DNA of 64,000 nt from an uncultured Latescibacterota bacterium. Its GTDB lineage: Bacteria > Latescibacterota > UBA2968. The stretch spans positions 4,162,522 through 4,226,521 of the forward strand of contig OX638329.1 in assembly GCA_951812755.1 (NCBI GenBank), given 5' to 3'. The stretch's first letter is position 1, and each line of letters opens with the position of its first letter. The notes under the pieces were generated by a model. It worked only from the letters and a program-made list of their open reading frames with translations, was not told the origin of the DNA and made no database searches. Positions 42,904-51,310 of this stretch are shown here, one piece after another. A program made the position numbers and the translations under genes.

Positions 42904-45144
42904 CTATTTCATCGGGGGCGGATTTTCGAGCAGTTGCTGCAATTCATAATAGGCTTGTTTCGGTCGAAGGTTCCGGTCCCAGAGCCCGATCTTTACGACG
43001 TTCCTCCTCGCATAATGCCGGACGTCTTTGATGTCCCACAGATTCCACGTCACCACGCCGCTGTGCCGGTTTTCCAGAAGCGCCTTGAATATCCCTGCAT
43101 AAACTGCGGCATGCTCATCGACATTCCCTTCATCTTCCGGCCTGACGTGAAGATTGTTTTCGGTGACATGAAACTCAAGATCGTGCTCATGCGCCCAGAC
43201 GATCAGGTCGGACAGATCCTGGGTATTGATGGCGCCGGTTTCCCACTGACTGGGATCGTCTCTGATCAACTTGATGTGTGCCTGCCAACCGACACCATCC
43301 ACCCGGCAGCCGATGGAACGCAGGTAGAGAACCGTATCTTTCACTTTGTTCCACGCGGGTTCTTCCATGCCGATGTGCTGGTTGATGACCAGCTTGATGT
43401 CCGGGGCATGTTCCGTGGCGATGCGGAAGGCCTGGATAATATATTTGGGGATCTGTCCATCCAGATGCTTGAACTCTGCCGGGGTCTTTTCATACCCAAT
43501 CTTTTCCCAGGGCATCTCCCAATTTGCGCCGGGTTCGGCTTTCTTCCATGTGCCGTCCGGGTTCACCGTCTCGTTCACGACGTCCATCCACAGGATGTTT
43601 TCGTGACCATTATAACGCTTGCACAAGGCGGTCATGAACTCTTCCAGGTTCTGTTCCAGTTCTTCAGCGGTTCGGTCGTCGGCCTTGGTCCACGGTGAGC
43701 ACTGCGGAGAAATAGGCCCGTGCATCCTGATCACCTGGTTGTGTTGTTCCGCAAATTCAACCCAGCGATCCGGTCTTTCCCATCGCCACTGCCCAGGTTC
43801 AGGGTGGATGTAGGTCTGCTTGAAATCATTGGCAGGCGTGATGTAACTGAACTCCCGAGCCAGGATCTGTCCCTGGGGGCCCCGGGGCGACATGGAGGTT
43901 GCCCCGATATACACATTGCCTTTCGGAAATCTCTCTGCGACGATGTCACGCAACCGCCTGTCCGAGCGCGCTTCGGGAGCTTCTGCCACCTCGGGCGCAT
44001 CCACGCGATCAGGAGTGACTTGGGCAATGTGACGGTTCAGCTCGATCACCGCTTCGCTCAGGCCCGGTCGCGGCGTCAGCCCATCACCGAAAAGCCCTTG
44101 CTTGAGTCCCCCTCTATTGAAGGCGGGCGTCGAGTCGACGGGATTGCACCAGAAGGCCCCGATGATGTAGGGCGTCTCCAGTGCGGCGCGGATGTATTCC
44201 GCGTAACGCTCTCCGGCTATCCGGGCGTTGTCCTGGAGCTTCCAGCCGCGGATCGACTTGTCACCATCCTTAAATCGAATCGCGAAGTCACAGATCAAAA
44301 TAGGTTTTCCGGTCAGCTCGTGAATCTCTTCATACTTCGCCTTGGGAAACCCGGGCTGAAAAGGCGGCTGAATGGCAATGGCGTCAACCCATGGCACCAT
44401 TTCCTCCAGCACTTCGGGGACGAGCGTATTGAAGGCGAAGCGATCTCCAAAGATAAGATGATCCGGATCGTGTTTCCGGTTCGCCTCGCCCATGACGCGA
44501 AAATACTCGCGTGCAATGGTCCGAAGAAAGCCAAGATCCCGTGCTTGCGCGTCATCGCCCTGCCAGGTCTTTAAAAACTCAGCATAGGCCTTATGTCCGG
44601 GAGCATCGGCAGGCAGCTCCCGGATGAAGTCCACCCAGTTCTTACCGACGGAATTCTTCAGCGGCCAGGCCCCGAGATCGGTCCAGTAGTAGCCGATCAG
44701 GTTTGGGTTGTCGCGGTTCTGGAGACAGGACTGCTTGACCTGCGCTGTCAGTTTCTGCTGCTCCCGAGGATCAAAGATGTCAATGAAGCGGAAACTCCCC
44801 CCATTGGCGCGATACATCGAGATGGGGACGTAGTTACGACCTTCCACGTAGGGCATATCGCTCTTCAGTTCATTCGGGCACCCATACCCGTAGGCATTGA
44901 ACCCGAGATTCTTGCAGGCCATCGAGGCCGCGCTGTAGTCGGTCCGTAGGCTTCGGTTGGTCATATGGGTAATCCCGTGGGCGAAGAATGGTTTTCCCTC
45001 AGGGGTGATCAGCCAGGTGCGGCCTTCGATCTCGGCCAGCCCAATGGCGGATTGTTCCTGTGCTGCGGATGCAAAAGACGTAGCGAATATCAGAGTGAGC
45101 GTCCAGATGCCCGCAGCAAATTGGTGATAGGTTAGATGTTCCAT
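42904..45144 (-). CDS. Secreted fusion of agarase-like domain and GH10 xylanase-like domain
   Basis: 746 residues with a signal peptide ([15 protein letters not shown]) and AAAGGAG before the ATG. Residues about 30-370 form a GH50-agarase-like TIM barrel: [43 protein letters not shown]. The usual acid/base NE is TD here (Asp156), so hydrolysis by this half is uncertain. Residues about 395-746 are a GH10-type barrel with both glutamates: [10 protein letters not shown] (Glu525, acid/base) and [10 protein letters not shown] (Glu662, nucleophile), plus VINQHIG and [10 protein letters not shown]10 enzymes are endo-beta-1,4-xylanases. Two different glycosidase barrels in one exported chain imply a mixed-linkage or branched substrate. 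It heads the minus-strand sulfatase series. Confidence 0.82.
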   Translation of the reverse strand: MEHLTYHQFAAGIWTLTLIFATSFASAAQEQSAIGLAEIEGRTWLITPEGKPFFAHGITHMTNRSLRTDYSAASMACKNLGFNAYGYGCPNELKSDMPYVEGRNYVPISMYRANGGSFRFIDIFDPREQQKLTAQVKQSCLQNRDNPNLIGYYWTDLGAWPLKNSVGKNWVDFIRELPADAPGHKAYAEFLKTWQGDDAQARDLGFLRTIAREYFRVMGEANRKHDPDHLIFGDRFAFNTLVPEVLEEMVPWVDAIAIQPPFQPGFPKAKYEEIHELTGKPILICDFAIRFKDGDKSIRGWKLQDNARIAGERYAEYIRAALETPYIIGAFWCNPVDSTPAFNRGGLKQGLFGDGLTPRPGLSEAVIELNRHIAQVTPDRVDAPEVAEAPEARSDRRLRDIVAERFPKGNVYIGATSMSPRGPQGQILAREFSYITPANDFKQTYIHPEPGQWRWERPDRWVEFAEQHNQVIRMHGPISPQCSPWTKADDRTAEELEQNLEEFMTALCKRYNGHENILWMDVVNETVNPDGTWKKAEPGANWEMPWEKIGYEKTPAEFKHLDGQIPKYIIQAFRIATEHAPDIKLVINQHIGMEEPAWNKVKDTVLYLRSIGCRVDGVGWQAHIKLIRDDPSQWETGAINTQDLSDLIVWAHEHDLEFHVTENNLHVRPEDEGNVDEHAAVYAGIFKALLENRHSGVVTWNLWDIKDVRHYARRNVVKIGLWDRNLRPKQAYYELQQLLENPPPMK

Positions 45145-45253
45145 GTGACGTAAACTCCTTTCAAGCTGCGAAGTAACAAAGATCTGTCGTTCTGTTCATT
45201 GAGCGATGCGCCTTAAAATCAATTCGAAATTCGTCCTATTGCCCTCTCAAGCC

Positions 45254-45608
45254 ACCGCTGCCCTGACCCATCTCGGCAGTACGGACGTCAAGACCCCGAA
45301 TATACCGTCTCGCAAAGAACGGCATCAGCTTTGCCAAGTCATACAGCGCAAATCCAGTCTATAGCCCCGCCCGAGCATGCTGGTTTACCGGAAGATACTC
45401 ACCGGAACATGGCCTTGTTAGAAACCAGGATAGAATCAGGAAAGACATACCAGACCTTGGTCAATGGCTCCGCAAAGGAGGCTATGAGGCCTTCTACTCC
45501 GGGAAATGGCATATCGGTGGTAGGGATGTTGCCGAAAGTTTTAGGTACATTCACGGTTCCGCGAAGAACACTGCAGAGACTGGCGACCAACGCTCTCAGC
45601 TATTATGA
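45254..45608 (+). pseudogene. Sulfatase N-terminal pseudogene, FGly Cys changed to Tyr
   Basis: Reads LGSTDVKTPNI, then after a frameshift (two bases missing near 45304) RLAKNGISFAKSYSANPVYS, PARACWFTGRYSPEH, and LRKGGYEAFYSGKWHIGG, ending in a stop. The order is that of a sulfatase N-terminus, but the motif is YSPAR: the Cys or Ser to be converted is Tyr. The rest of the gene is gone. It ends exactly where the convergent aldo/keto reductase ends. Confidence 0.8.
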
Positions 45609-46709
45609 TCAACGGTTGGCACGTCCGGGTCTCTTGACAAGATCGAAATCATCCCGTCGAAAGGGACATCCAAAAGGTTCTTCATAGGGACGAAATGGAA
45701 CCATAGCCGCAATTTCGTCGATACGTTCCATGATGTCATTTGGAAGGGCACCATCCCTGGCAGCGTTGACATTTTGCCGCAGTTGTGCGACGTTCCGCGG
45801 TCCCGTCAGCACAGTCGTCGATTCGTCAGCATTGGCAAGCGCCCAACGTAACGACAGTTCTGGAATAGGGATCCCGATTTCATCAACCAATTTGTAGAGC
45901 AGTTTTAACTGCTCCCGCCTTGGTTTATTCAACCATCTGGAGTTGGCCTGATCAATCTGTTCATCGTACCTTTCTGCCAGCCATCCTTGCTGCGTGGGAG
46001 ATGCCATTAGGATCCCCATATTCTGTCGCCTGGCTTCCGGTATCAACTCGATCAGCGCTTCTCGCCACAGCATGCTGGAATTGAACGCTGTCAACACAAC
46101 ATCATAAAACCCCGTGGCAATGATGGGCACAGCTTCATAGGCTGTTGTACCACCCAAACCGGTAAACCGAATGATTCCTTCTTCCTTCAATTCCTGGAGC
46201 AACTCGGTTACGGGGCCCTGAAAGGTTCGAAGATCATCCCACCAATCGAACTGGCCCGGCCGATCCGGTTCGTGAATCATGAGTATATCTATCGTTTCAC
46301 GATGAAGAAGCCTTAAGCTTTCTTCGACTATCGCACGCAGCTGCCCTTTATTCTTTGGGTCAAAATCTTTCGACCTTGGCCCCAGCTTCGTAGATATGAT
46401 GCAGGGCTGGTTTATATCTTTCATTGCTTCACCAACCCCGGCTTCACTGTCACCGTAATCCGCGGATGTATCGATCAGATTCAGCCCCAGTTCCAAAGCC
46501 TCAAAAATGATGTTCTTCGCGCCATCAAATCCCTCTTCTCCACGCGTTGCAAATGCTGCTCCAAGCGACAGAGCACCCACTTCTAATCCAGTACGACCCA
46601 ATATTCGTTTTTCCAAAGAAGCCACCTTTCTATCAAAAGCCGATTTTTTTAGGTTTCGTTTTTGCGTGACAGAGGTCAGGCCAGGTAATTTTATACGATC
46701 AACGATCAT
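45609..46709 (-). CDS. Aldo/keto reductase family protein
   Basis: 366 residues as the longest reading. The conserved domain begins at EKRILGRTGLEV, so a GTG or TTG near 46625 may be the true start. Catalytic tetrad visible: Asp and Tyr in LIDTSADYGDSE, Lys in IISTKLGPR, His in LMIHEPDRPG. The TIM barrel continues to AAMVPFRPY. Closely related to the product at 52697 (same IHEPD, DWW, MVPFRP features). These enzymes reduce or oxidise sugar carbonyls with NAD(P)H. It is alone on its strand, upstream of the tRNA fragment. Confidence 0.85.
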   Translation of the reverse strand: MIVDRIKLPGLTSVTQKRNLKKSAFDRKVASLEKRILGRTGLEVGALSLGAAFATRGEEGFDGAKNIIFEALELGLNLIDTSADYGDSEAGVGEAMKDINQPCIISTKLGPRSKDFDPKNKGQLRAIVEESLRLLHRETIDILMIHEPDRPGQFDWWDDLRTFQGPVTELLQELKEEGIIRFTGLGGTTAYEAVPIIATGFYDVVLTAFNSSMLWREALIELIPEARRQNMGILMASPTQQGWLAERYDEQIDQANSRWLNKPRREQLKLLYKLVDEIGIPIPELSLRWALANADESTTVLTGPRNVAQLRQNVNAARDGALPNDIMERIDEIAAMVPFRPYEEPFGCPFRRDDFDLVKRPGRANR

Positions 46710-46780
46710 TTAAATATAGTGCCTGTAATAGTTATTCAAAGAAAATTTGAAGTATAAGGCAATCGATGACTCAGTGATTC
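46710..46780. other. Intergenic, AT-rich upstream region of the aldo/keto reductase
   Basis: AT-rich and without a coding frame. GATGACTCAGTG near 46765-46776 also occurs near 24046, close to another gene boundary, and partly resembles a tRNA D-loop; no further signal seen. Confidence 0.4.
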
Positions 46781-46825
46781 CTTACACGCAGGAAGTTACT
46801 GGTTCGAATCCGGTATCACCCACCA
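46781..46825 (+). tRNA. 3' half of tRNA-Val (anticodon TAC), remnant
   Basis: CTTACAC anticodon loop with TAC anticodon, 3' anticodon-stem strand GCAGG, variable loop, a full T-arm (ACTGG-TTCGAAT-CCGGT), acceptor strand ATCACCC, A and CCA. The matching 5' half (GGGTGAT..., D-arm, CCTGC) is not upstream, so it is not a working tRNA. The 3' half of a tRNA is the standard attachment site of integrating elements. Confidence 0.75.
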
Positions 46826-47024
46826 TACGAATTTGTATTCATCGTCACAGCATATGAGAGAACGATTACAATGGAATTCGATGTCCAGTTCGATGTATTC
46901 TGGTGATTCGGTGGTAATTGGGATTGTTTTTGATTGTATTTTGCTTATTATCTGATCGAACAAATTAATTAGAAGGCAGGAGAACCAATAATGGTTCAGT
47001 ATTAAAGAAAGAAGGCTTATTTCC
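46826..47024. other. Intergenic region with a five-codon start stub
   Basis: No gene seen. Near its end GGCAGGAG is followed by ATGGTTCAGTATTAA (a good site, then stop after four codons), which looks like the severed start of another gene. The PhyH ribosome binding site AAAGAAAGAAGG follows. Confidence 0.4.
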
Positions 47025-48092
47025 ATGAATACAGCATTGACACCACTGAGCACGGAAGATATCCAACAATTTATTACGAACGGATTCCTCGTTAAACGAA
47101 ATATTCTCGACCCCAAACTTTGTGCTGCAGCGCGGGACAGACTGTGGGCGGGAAACACCTCAAGTCATTTGCGCCGAGACGATCCTCAAACCTGGCTAAA
47201 CGGTCTCCCGGAGGCAGATCGTCAAAGCACGCCTGATGGCATGAATGATCGCACCGGTGACCACGGCTGGCGACTGCGTGAACTCTCCGGCGACGAGGAC
47301 CTGATCAACTTGCTTCCACGCCGTGTATTCCCCTGGATTGAGCAACTCCTCGGCAAAGGTGAAGTTGTGACACCAGAAGTAAGTTCCTCCGCGGCCGATC
47401 CGGATCCTCGTGGAAGCCGACTGCGTGGCTGGCCGGTCTGGGGTGGTAAGGAGTTGCGCGGTATGTACTGCGTGTTGCCGAGAGAGCGTAAGAGCACTTC
47501 ACCTTCTCTGGCGGATGCCGCCCGTGCCGGTGCACACATTGACCCGGAGCCGATGCATCTGGTGGCGATCGGATACGTTGATAAGGTTCCAAAGGACGGC
47601 GGTGGCATTGCTCTCTTTCCCGGCAGTCACCGCTTGCTCTATGAAGCAGAGCCGGATTCCGTAGATCTCGCCCGCTATTCAATCCTGCACGCGCCCCATC
47701 CAGATAGTGGCGCTGCGGCATTCGTGCTGCCACAGCCTCCAGGTCTCAAGGACGCACTCGCCAACATTGAACCCTTTGAGTTCTTTGGTGACGAGGGAGA
47801 TGTGGTCTTGTCGCACGGACGAATGTTCCACTCGGCAACACGGAACTACAGCAATCCTCCGCAAATTCGACAGATGATTCTTTATGATGCCTACAAAAAG
47901 TCTGTATATGACAGAACATTCAACGGCCGTTATGTCAAAGGGCCAAGACCATCGCCACCGCCCTCGGTGAGGAAGGACTACGGACTTGAACTCGGGATAG
48001 AAGTCCCACCACCAGAGCCTCGCCCAGAGGGTCCTGGGCTTTGGGATGACTGGAGCGAGGCCGTTCGCACTGTTGCAGGCTCTGAGGTCTAA
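47025..48092 (+). CDS. PhyH-family Fe(II)/2-oxoglutarate dioxygenase
   Basis: 355 residues, longer than the other PhyH proteins because of a segment of about 60 residues before the iron site. Iron residues His171-Ile-Asp173 in GAHIDPEPM, core ALFPGSHRLLY, distal His in MFHSATRNYSN with the 2-oxoglutarate Arg in QIRQM. No signal peptide. Its first 15 codons and ribosome binding site are copied in front of the chimera at 32613. A sulfatase follows 98 bases downstream. The gap contains GAAAATAGAAGCGAACCAT, which also occurs at about 37242 before another sulfatase. Confidence 0.87.
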   Translation: MNTALTPLSTEDIQQFITNGFLVKRNILDPKLCAAARDRLWAGNTSSHLRRDDPQTWLNGLPEADRQSTPDGMNDRTGDHGWRLRELSGDEDLINLLPRRVFPWIEQLLGKGEVVTPEVSSSAADPDPRGSRLRGWPVWGGKELRGMYCVLPRERKSTSPSLADAARAGAHIDPEPMHLVAIGYVDKVPKDGGGIALFPGSHRLLYEAEPDSVDLARYSILHAPHPDSGAAAFVLPQPPGLKDALANIEPFEFFGDEGDVVLSHGRMFHSATRNYSNPPQIRQMILYDAYKKSVYDRTFNGRYVKGPRPSPPPSVRKDYGLELGIEVPPPEPRPEGPGLWDDWSEAVRTVAGSEV

Positions 48093-48190
48093 TCAAGAAA
48101 ATAGAAGCGAACCATAAACTGGGTATTGACAGGACGATAAGACACGGAAATTGAACTGAGGAATACATCTGGAAGACCAGGTAGATTATT

Positions 48191-49498
48191 ATGGGCACAA
48201 AACCAAATTTTCTCATCATTGTTTCAGACGATCAGGGGTATGGAGATGCGGGTTGTTATTGGGATACAGAGGTCGATACACCAACGATGGATGCGATTGC
48301 AAAAAATGGGGTGCGTTTTACACAGTTGAGGGTCAATCCACTTTGTGCGCCAACGCGTGCATCTCTTTTTTCTGGGCAGTATTCTTTGGAATGCGGCATG
48401 TGGCGTGGCCCATCACTGCCGGGGCAGAAAACAGATACGTTGCCAAGGCGCATTCATGATGATGTAAAACTTTTGCCCGAGTTTTTGAAAGAAGCAGGAT
48501 ATAAAACTGGCCTGTTTGGCAAGTGGCATTTGGGATATGATGCACCCAATGTGCCCAATGAGCGCGGTTTTGAAGAATTTGTCGGATTCTTGGGTGGTGC
48601 ACACCCCTATTGGCCTTTTGATGGTAGTCGCCTTTTGCACAATGACCAGCCCATGGTGCATGAAGATCATTTGACGGATGTGTTTACTGGTTATGCGATT
48701 GACTTTATTCGGAAACATCGTGATAAGCCGTTTTTTTGTTATGTGCCTTACAATGCTGTGCATGGTCCCTTGTGGCGAGAACAGGCACCCAAAACATCGG
48801 GCAAAGCCGAGTGGTTAAAAAAGTATGAAGATCGCGGTATTGAGTTCCCCAAGCGCGACTATTGTGCGGTGCTGGATCATATGGATGATGGTGTGGGTAA
48901 AATCATGGCGACATTGCATGAGTTGGATATCGTAGATAACACACTTGTCATCTACTTGAGCGATAATGGTGCAATGATTGATAAATTTCCGGGCAATAAT
49001 GGCCCTTTACGCGGGCAAAAAGGAATGACATATGAAGGTGGAATCCGCGTGCCTGCGGTGATGCAGTGGCCGGGTGTTATTCCCAAAGGGATGGTATCTG
49101 ATGCAGGTGCTGTGCATTTTGATTTGTTTGCCACTGTGCTGGATGCGGCTGGCATTGAGATTCCCAAAATGAATGGACAGCATCCAGTTCATGGAGTGAG
49201 TTTGCTTGCGCATTTGAGATCACACGGGCAAGAAGATTTGCCAGGGCGGTATGTGTTTTGGGATTTGTTTGGGAAAATGGGAGCGGTAAAAGACGATTGG
49301 AAACTGGTTGGTACAGGCCCTAATCATCGCGGGCAATTTGCCGAGGCTATTCCGGCTATTGAAGAATTGCAGTTTGAATTGTACAAGCTCAATCAGGATA
49401 TTGGCGAAGCCAATGATTTGGCCAGTCAATATCCTGAGATTTATAACGATCTTAAAAGACAACTCATTGACTGGTTTCAACGGGCGAAAGGATCGTGA
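48191..49498 (+). CDS. Sulfatase, FGly type (CAPTR motif), arylsulfatase-like
   Basis: 435 residues. Metal residues Asp13-Asp14 in VSDDQGYGDAGCY, FGly Cys52 in NPLCAPTRASLFSG, and LSDNGAMIDKFPGNNGPLRG, in which Asp-Asn replaces Asp-His; the SDNG form followed by NGPLRGQKGMTYEGG is typical of arylsulfatase-A-like enzymes. No signal peptide, although many relatives are exported. T- and G-ending codons dominate, like the genes at 26088-29834. Confidence 0.92.
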   Translation: MGTKPNFLIIVSDDQGYGDAGCYWDTEVDTPTMDAIAKNGVRFTQLRVNPLCAPTRASLFSGQYSLECGMWRGPSLPGQKTDTLPRRIHDDVKLLPEFLKEAGYKTGLFGKWHLGYDAPNVPNERGFEEFVGFLGGAHPYWPFDGSRLLHNDQPMVHEDHLTDVFTGYAIDFIRKHRDKPFFCYVPYNAVHGPLWREQAPKTSGKAEWLKKYEDRGIEFPKRDYCAVLDHMDDGVGKIMATLHELDIVDNTLVIYLSDNGAMIDKFPGNNGPLRGQKGMTYEGGIRVPAVMQWPGVIPKGMVSDAGAVHFDLFATVLDAAGIEIPKMNGQHPVHGVSLLAHLRSHGQEDLPGRYVFWDLFGKMGAVKDDWKLVGTGPNHRGQFAEAIPAIEELQFELYKLNQDIGEANDLASQYPEIYNDLKRQLIDWFQRAKGS

Positions 49499-49577
49499 TG
49501 ATGGGTGATAACAACAGCGGTTCCTACCCGAATATCGTGATCAGCCCTTTTACACATCTACAGAGACTGGATAAAAA

Positions 49578-51050
49578 ATGAAAAACATTGTCGTAATCAC
49601 CATTGAGCATCTTGCCGCTCGCTCATTAGGATGCTATGGCAATCCCATCGGAGCAACACCTCATCTGGATCGCTTTGCCAGCGAGGCCGTCAGGTTTGAA
49701 AACTGCACCGTACCTTCTCCGCTCTGCGTCGCGTCACGGGTCGCATTTTTCACGGGTCGTTATCCCAGCGTTACAGGTTCCAGAGACAACACGCTGTTGA
49801 TGCAAAAAAAGGAAGGGTTTCATCTACCAGGGCTATTGAAAGATGCTGGTGTCGGCTGTGGCCTATTTGGGAAAAACCACTGTTTTCCAGATGCCGAAAC
49901 TGCAGGATTTGAAGCGTGTATTGAAGAGTCACCACTTCGACAAAAGCAGCGAGAAGCCTATGGGAAGCCATTTCCTGGGCCTGCAGTACCCATCGACCCA
50001 TCCGTGTTCGAATCACAAACAAGACGTTTCCGTTGGGGAGATCACCCCAACCCAATCTGGTATGGCGGAACCTACCCTTTTGATCCTGCTGAATCTCCAG
50101 CAAGAGCCAACGTGAATCAGGCCCTCGATTATCTTGAACGAAAGGGTGACGAGCCTTCGTTTGTGTGGTTGAGCTTTTCAGATGTTCATCCGCCCTATCG
50201 GGCTCCCGAACCTTTTGCCACGATGTACAGACCAGAGGACATGCCTCTCCCACATAGACCTGAGGGTGAATTGGACTCAAAACCATTCGTTCAGCAAGCC
50301 TACTATCACGGCGGATGGCTGCATCTCATGGATGACGAGCAGCTGCGGCAGACAATGGCGTATTACTACGGCATGCTCAGGTACCTGGATGAATGCTTGG
50401 GCAAATTCTTTGATGGACTAAAAGCGCTTGGTCGTTGGGACGACACCATCATTATTGCCACAGGTGACCACGGTGAGTACCTGGGCGAACACGGACTCAT
50501 TCGGAAAACAGCTGCATTCTACGACTGCATTGTCCAGGTCCCATTGATCGCAAGGGGTTTGGAACATGCACGGGATGGTGCAACAAACGCATTGCAAATT
50601 GAGCAAATCGACTTGATGCCTACATTACTCCAGAGTAGCGGAATCTCGATCCCGCCGGGTGTTCAGGGTAGAAGTGTGACAGATATGATGTCGGGTATGG
50701 CTCCGGAAAGAGACTGTACCTATGCGGAAGTTGGCAGCCGTCAGCCATTGCCAGAGGGAGGACCAGAAGCAGAACTGGACGCGCTGAAAGCCGGCATAAG
50801 TCGGACTGAACCCGTACCTGAATTGCCACTGGTTGAGTCGGGAACGTTCTTCCTTTCTCAAGGTCGCATGGTTCGAAACGAGAAGTGGAAATACGCACAT
50901 TATGTGAATGATCGTTCTGAACTTTACGACTTGCAGAACGACCCGGGCGAACTGGTGAATTTGGCAGGAAACCCGGATTATCGAGATCGGGAAGAAGCAA
51001 TGCGCAGCAGGCTGCTGGAACGAACAATAGAAGCTGGCGATCCTCGTTGA
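49578..51050 (+). CDS. Sulfatase-like protein with CVASR motif and altered metal site
   Basis: 490 residues with the sulfatase fold throughout (ATPHLDRFASEAVRF, TGRYPSVTGSRDN, GDHGEYLGEHGLIRKTAAFY). Two active-site changes stand out. The maturation motif is LCVASRVA (Cys50), with Ala in place of the Pro of CxPxR, and the first metal position reads ITIEHLAAR (Glu10, His11) instead of Asp-Asp. DHG is intact. It could be matured less efficiently, or be a sulfatase-fold phosphodiesterase or phosphonate hydrolase that uses Cys or another nucleophile. No signal peptide. It follows the previous sulfatase by 80 bases. Confidence 0.85.
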   Translation: MKNIVVITIEHLAARSLGCYGNPIGATPHLDRFASEAVRFENCTVPSPLCVASRVAFFTGRYPSVTGSRDNTLLMQKKEGFHLPGLLKDAGVGCGLFGKNHCFPDAETAGFEACIEESPLRQKQREAYGKPFPGPAVPIDPSVFESQTRRFRWGDHPNPIWYGGTYPFDPAESPARANVNQALDYLERKGDEPSFVWLSFSDVHPPYRAPEPFATMYRPEDMPLPHRPEGELDSKPFVQQAYYHGGWLHLMDDEQLRQTMAYYYGMLRYLDECLGKFFDGLKALGRWDDTIIIATGDHGEYLGEHGLIRKTAAFYDCIVQVPLIARGLEHARDGATNALQIEQIDLMPTLLQSSGISIPPGVQGRSVTDMMSGMAPERDCTYAEVGSRQPLPEGGPEAELDALKAGISRTEPVPELPLVESGTFFLSQGRMVRNEKWKYAHYVNDRSELYDLQNDPGELVNLAGNPDYRDREEAMRSRLLERTIEAGDPR

Positions 51051-51310
51051 CATCTTGAACGTAACTTCAATTACCTGAAAGCCCTGGCACCGTAGGGGCG
51101 TAAAGACTTACCGCCTGCTTTGTGTTTTATCCTTGTAAATCGGGAGGCAGTCTCCCAAATTACAACCGTGAACATTAACAGAAAAATTCAGACAAAGGTC
51201 TCTGGATACGCGGGGTACTTCCCTGTCACGGCAATAAAGCACTGGATTCGTGAATCGATATTAAGGAGATCAACCTATGCAACCAGTCCATCCAACAAAG
51301 GAGAACCGCA
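51051..51310. other. Intergenic region with inverted repeat and leader stub
   Basis: No convincing gene. It contains the inverted repeat at 51133-51165, and a 13-codon frame starting ATGCAACCAGTCCATCCAAC (GGAG upstream) whose stop overlaps the start codon of the next sulfatase; it may help translation or be a gene stub. Confidence 0.45.
51133..51165. other. Imperfect inverted repeat (possible operator or terminator stem)
   Basis: Arms TTGTAAATCGGGAG and CTCCCAAATTACAA around the five-base centre GCAGT; eleven of fourteen positions pair. No T run follows, so an operator or an RNA hairpin is more likely than a standard terminator. Confidence 0.5.

Noticed and set aside
45331-45687. 118-codon open frame on the plus strand
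   Set aside because: Runs in a different frame across the sulfatase pseudogene and into the end of the convergent reductase; no family features.
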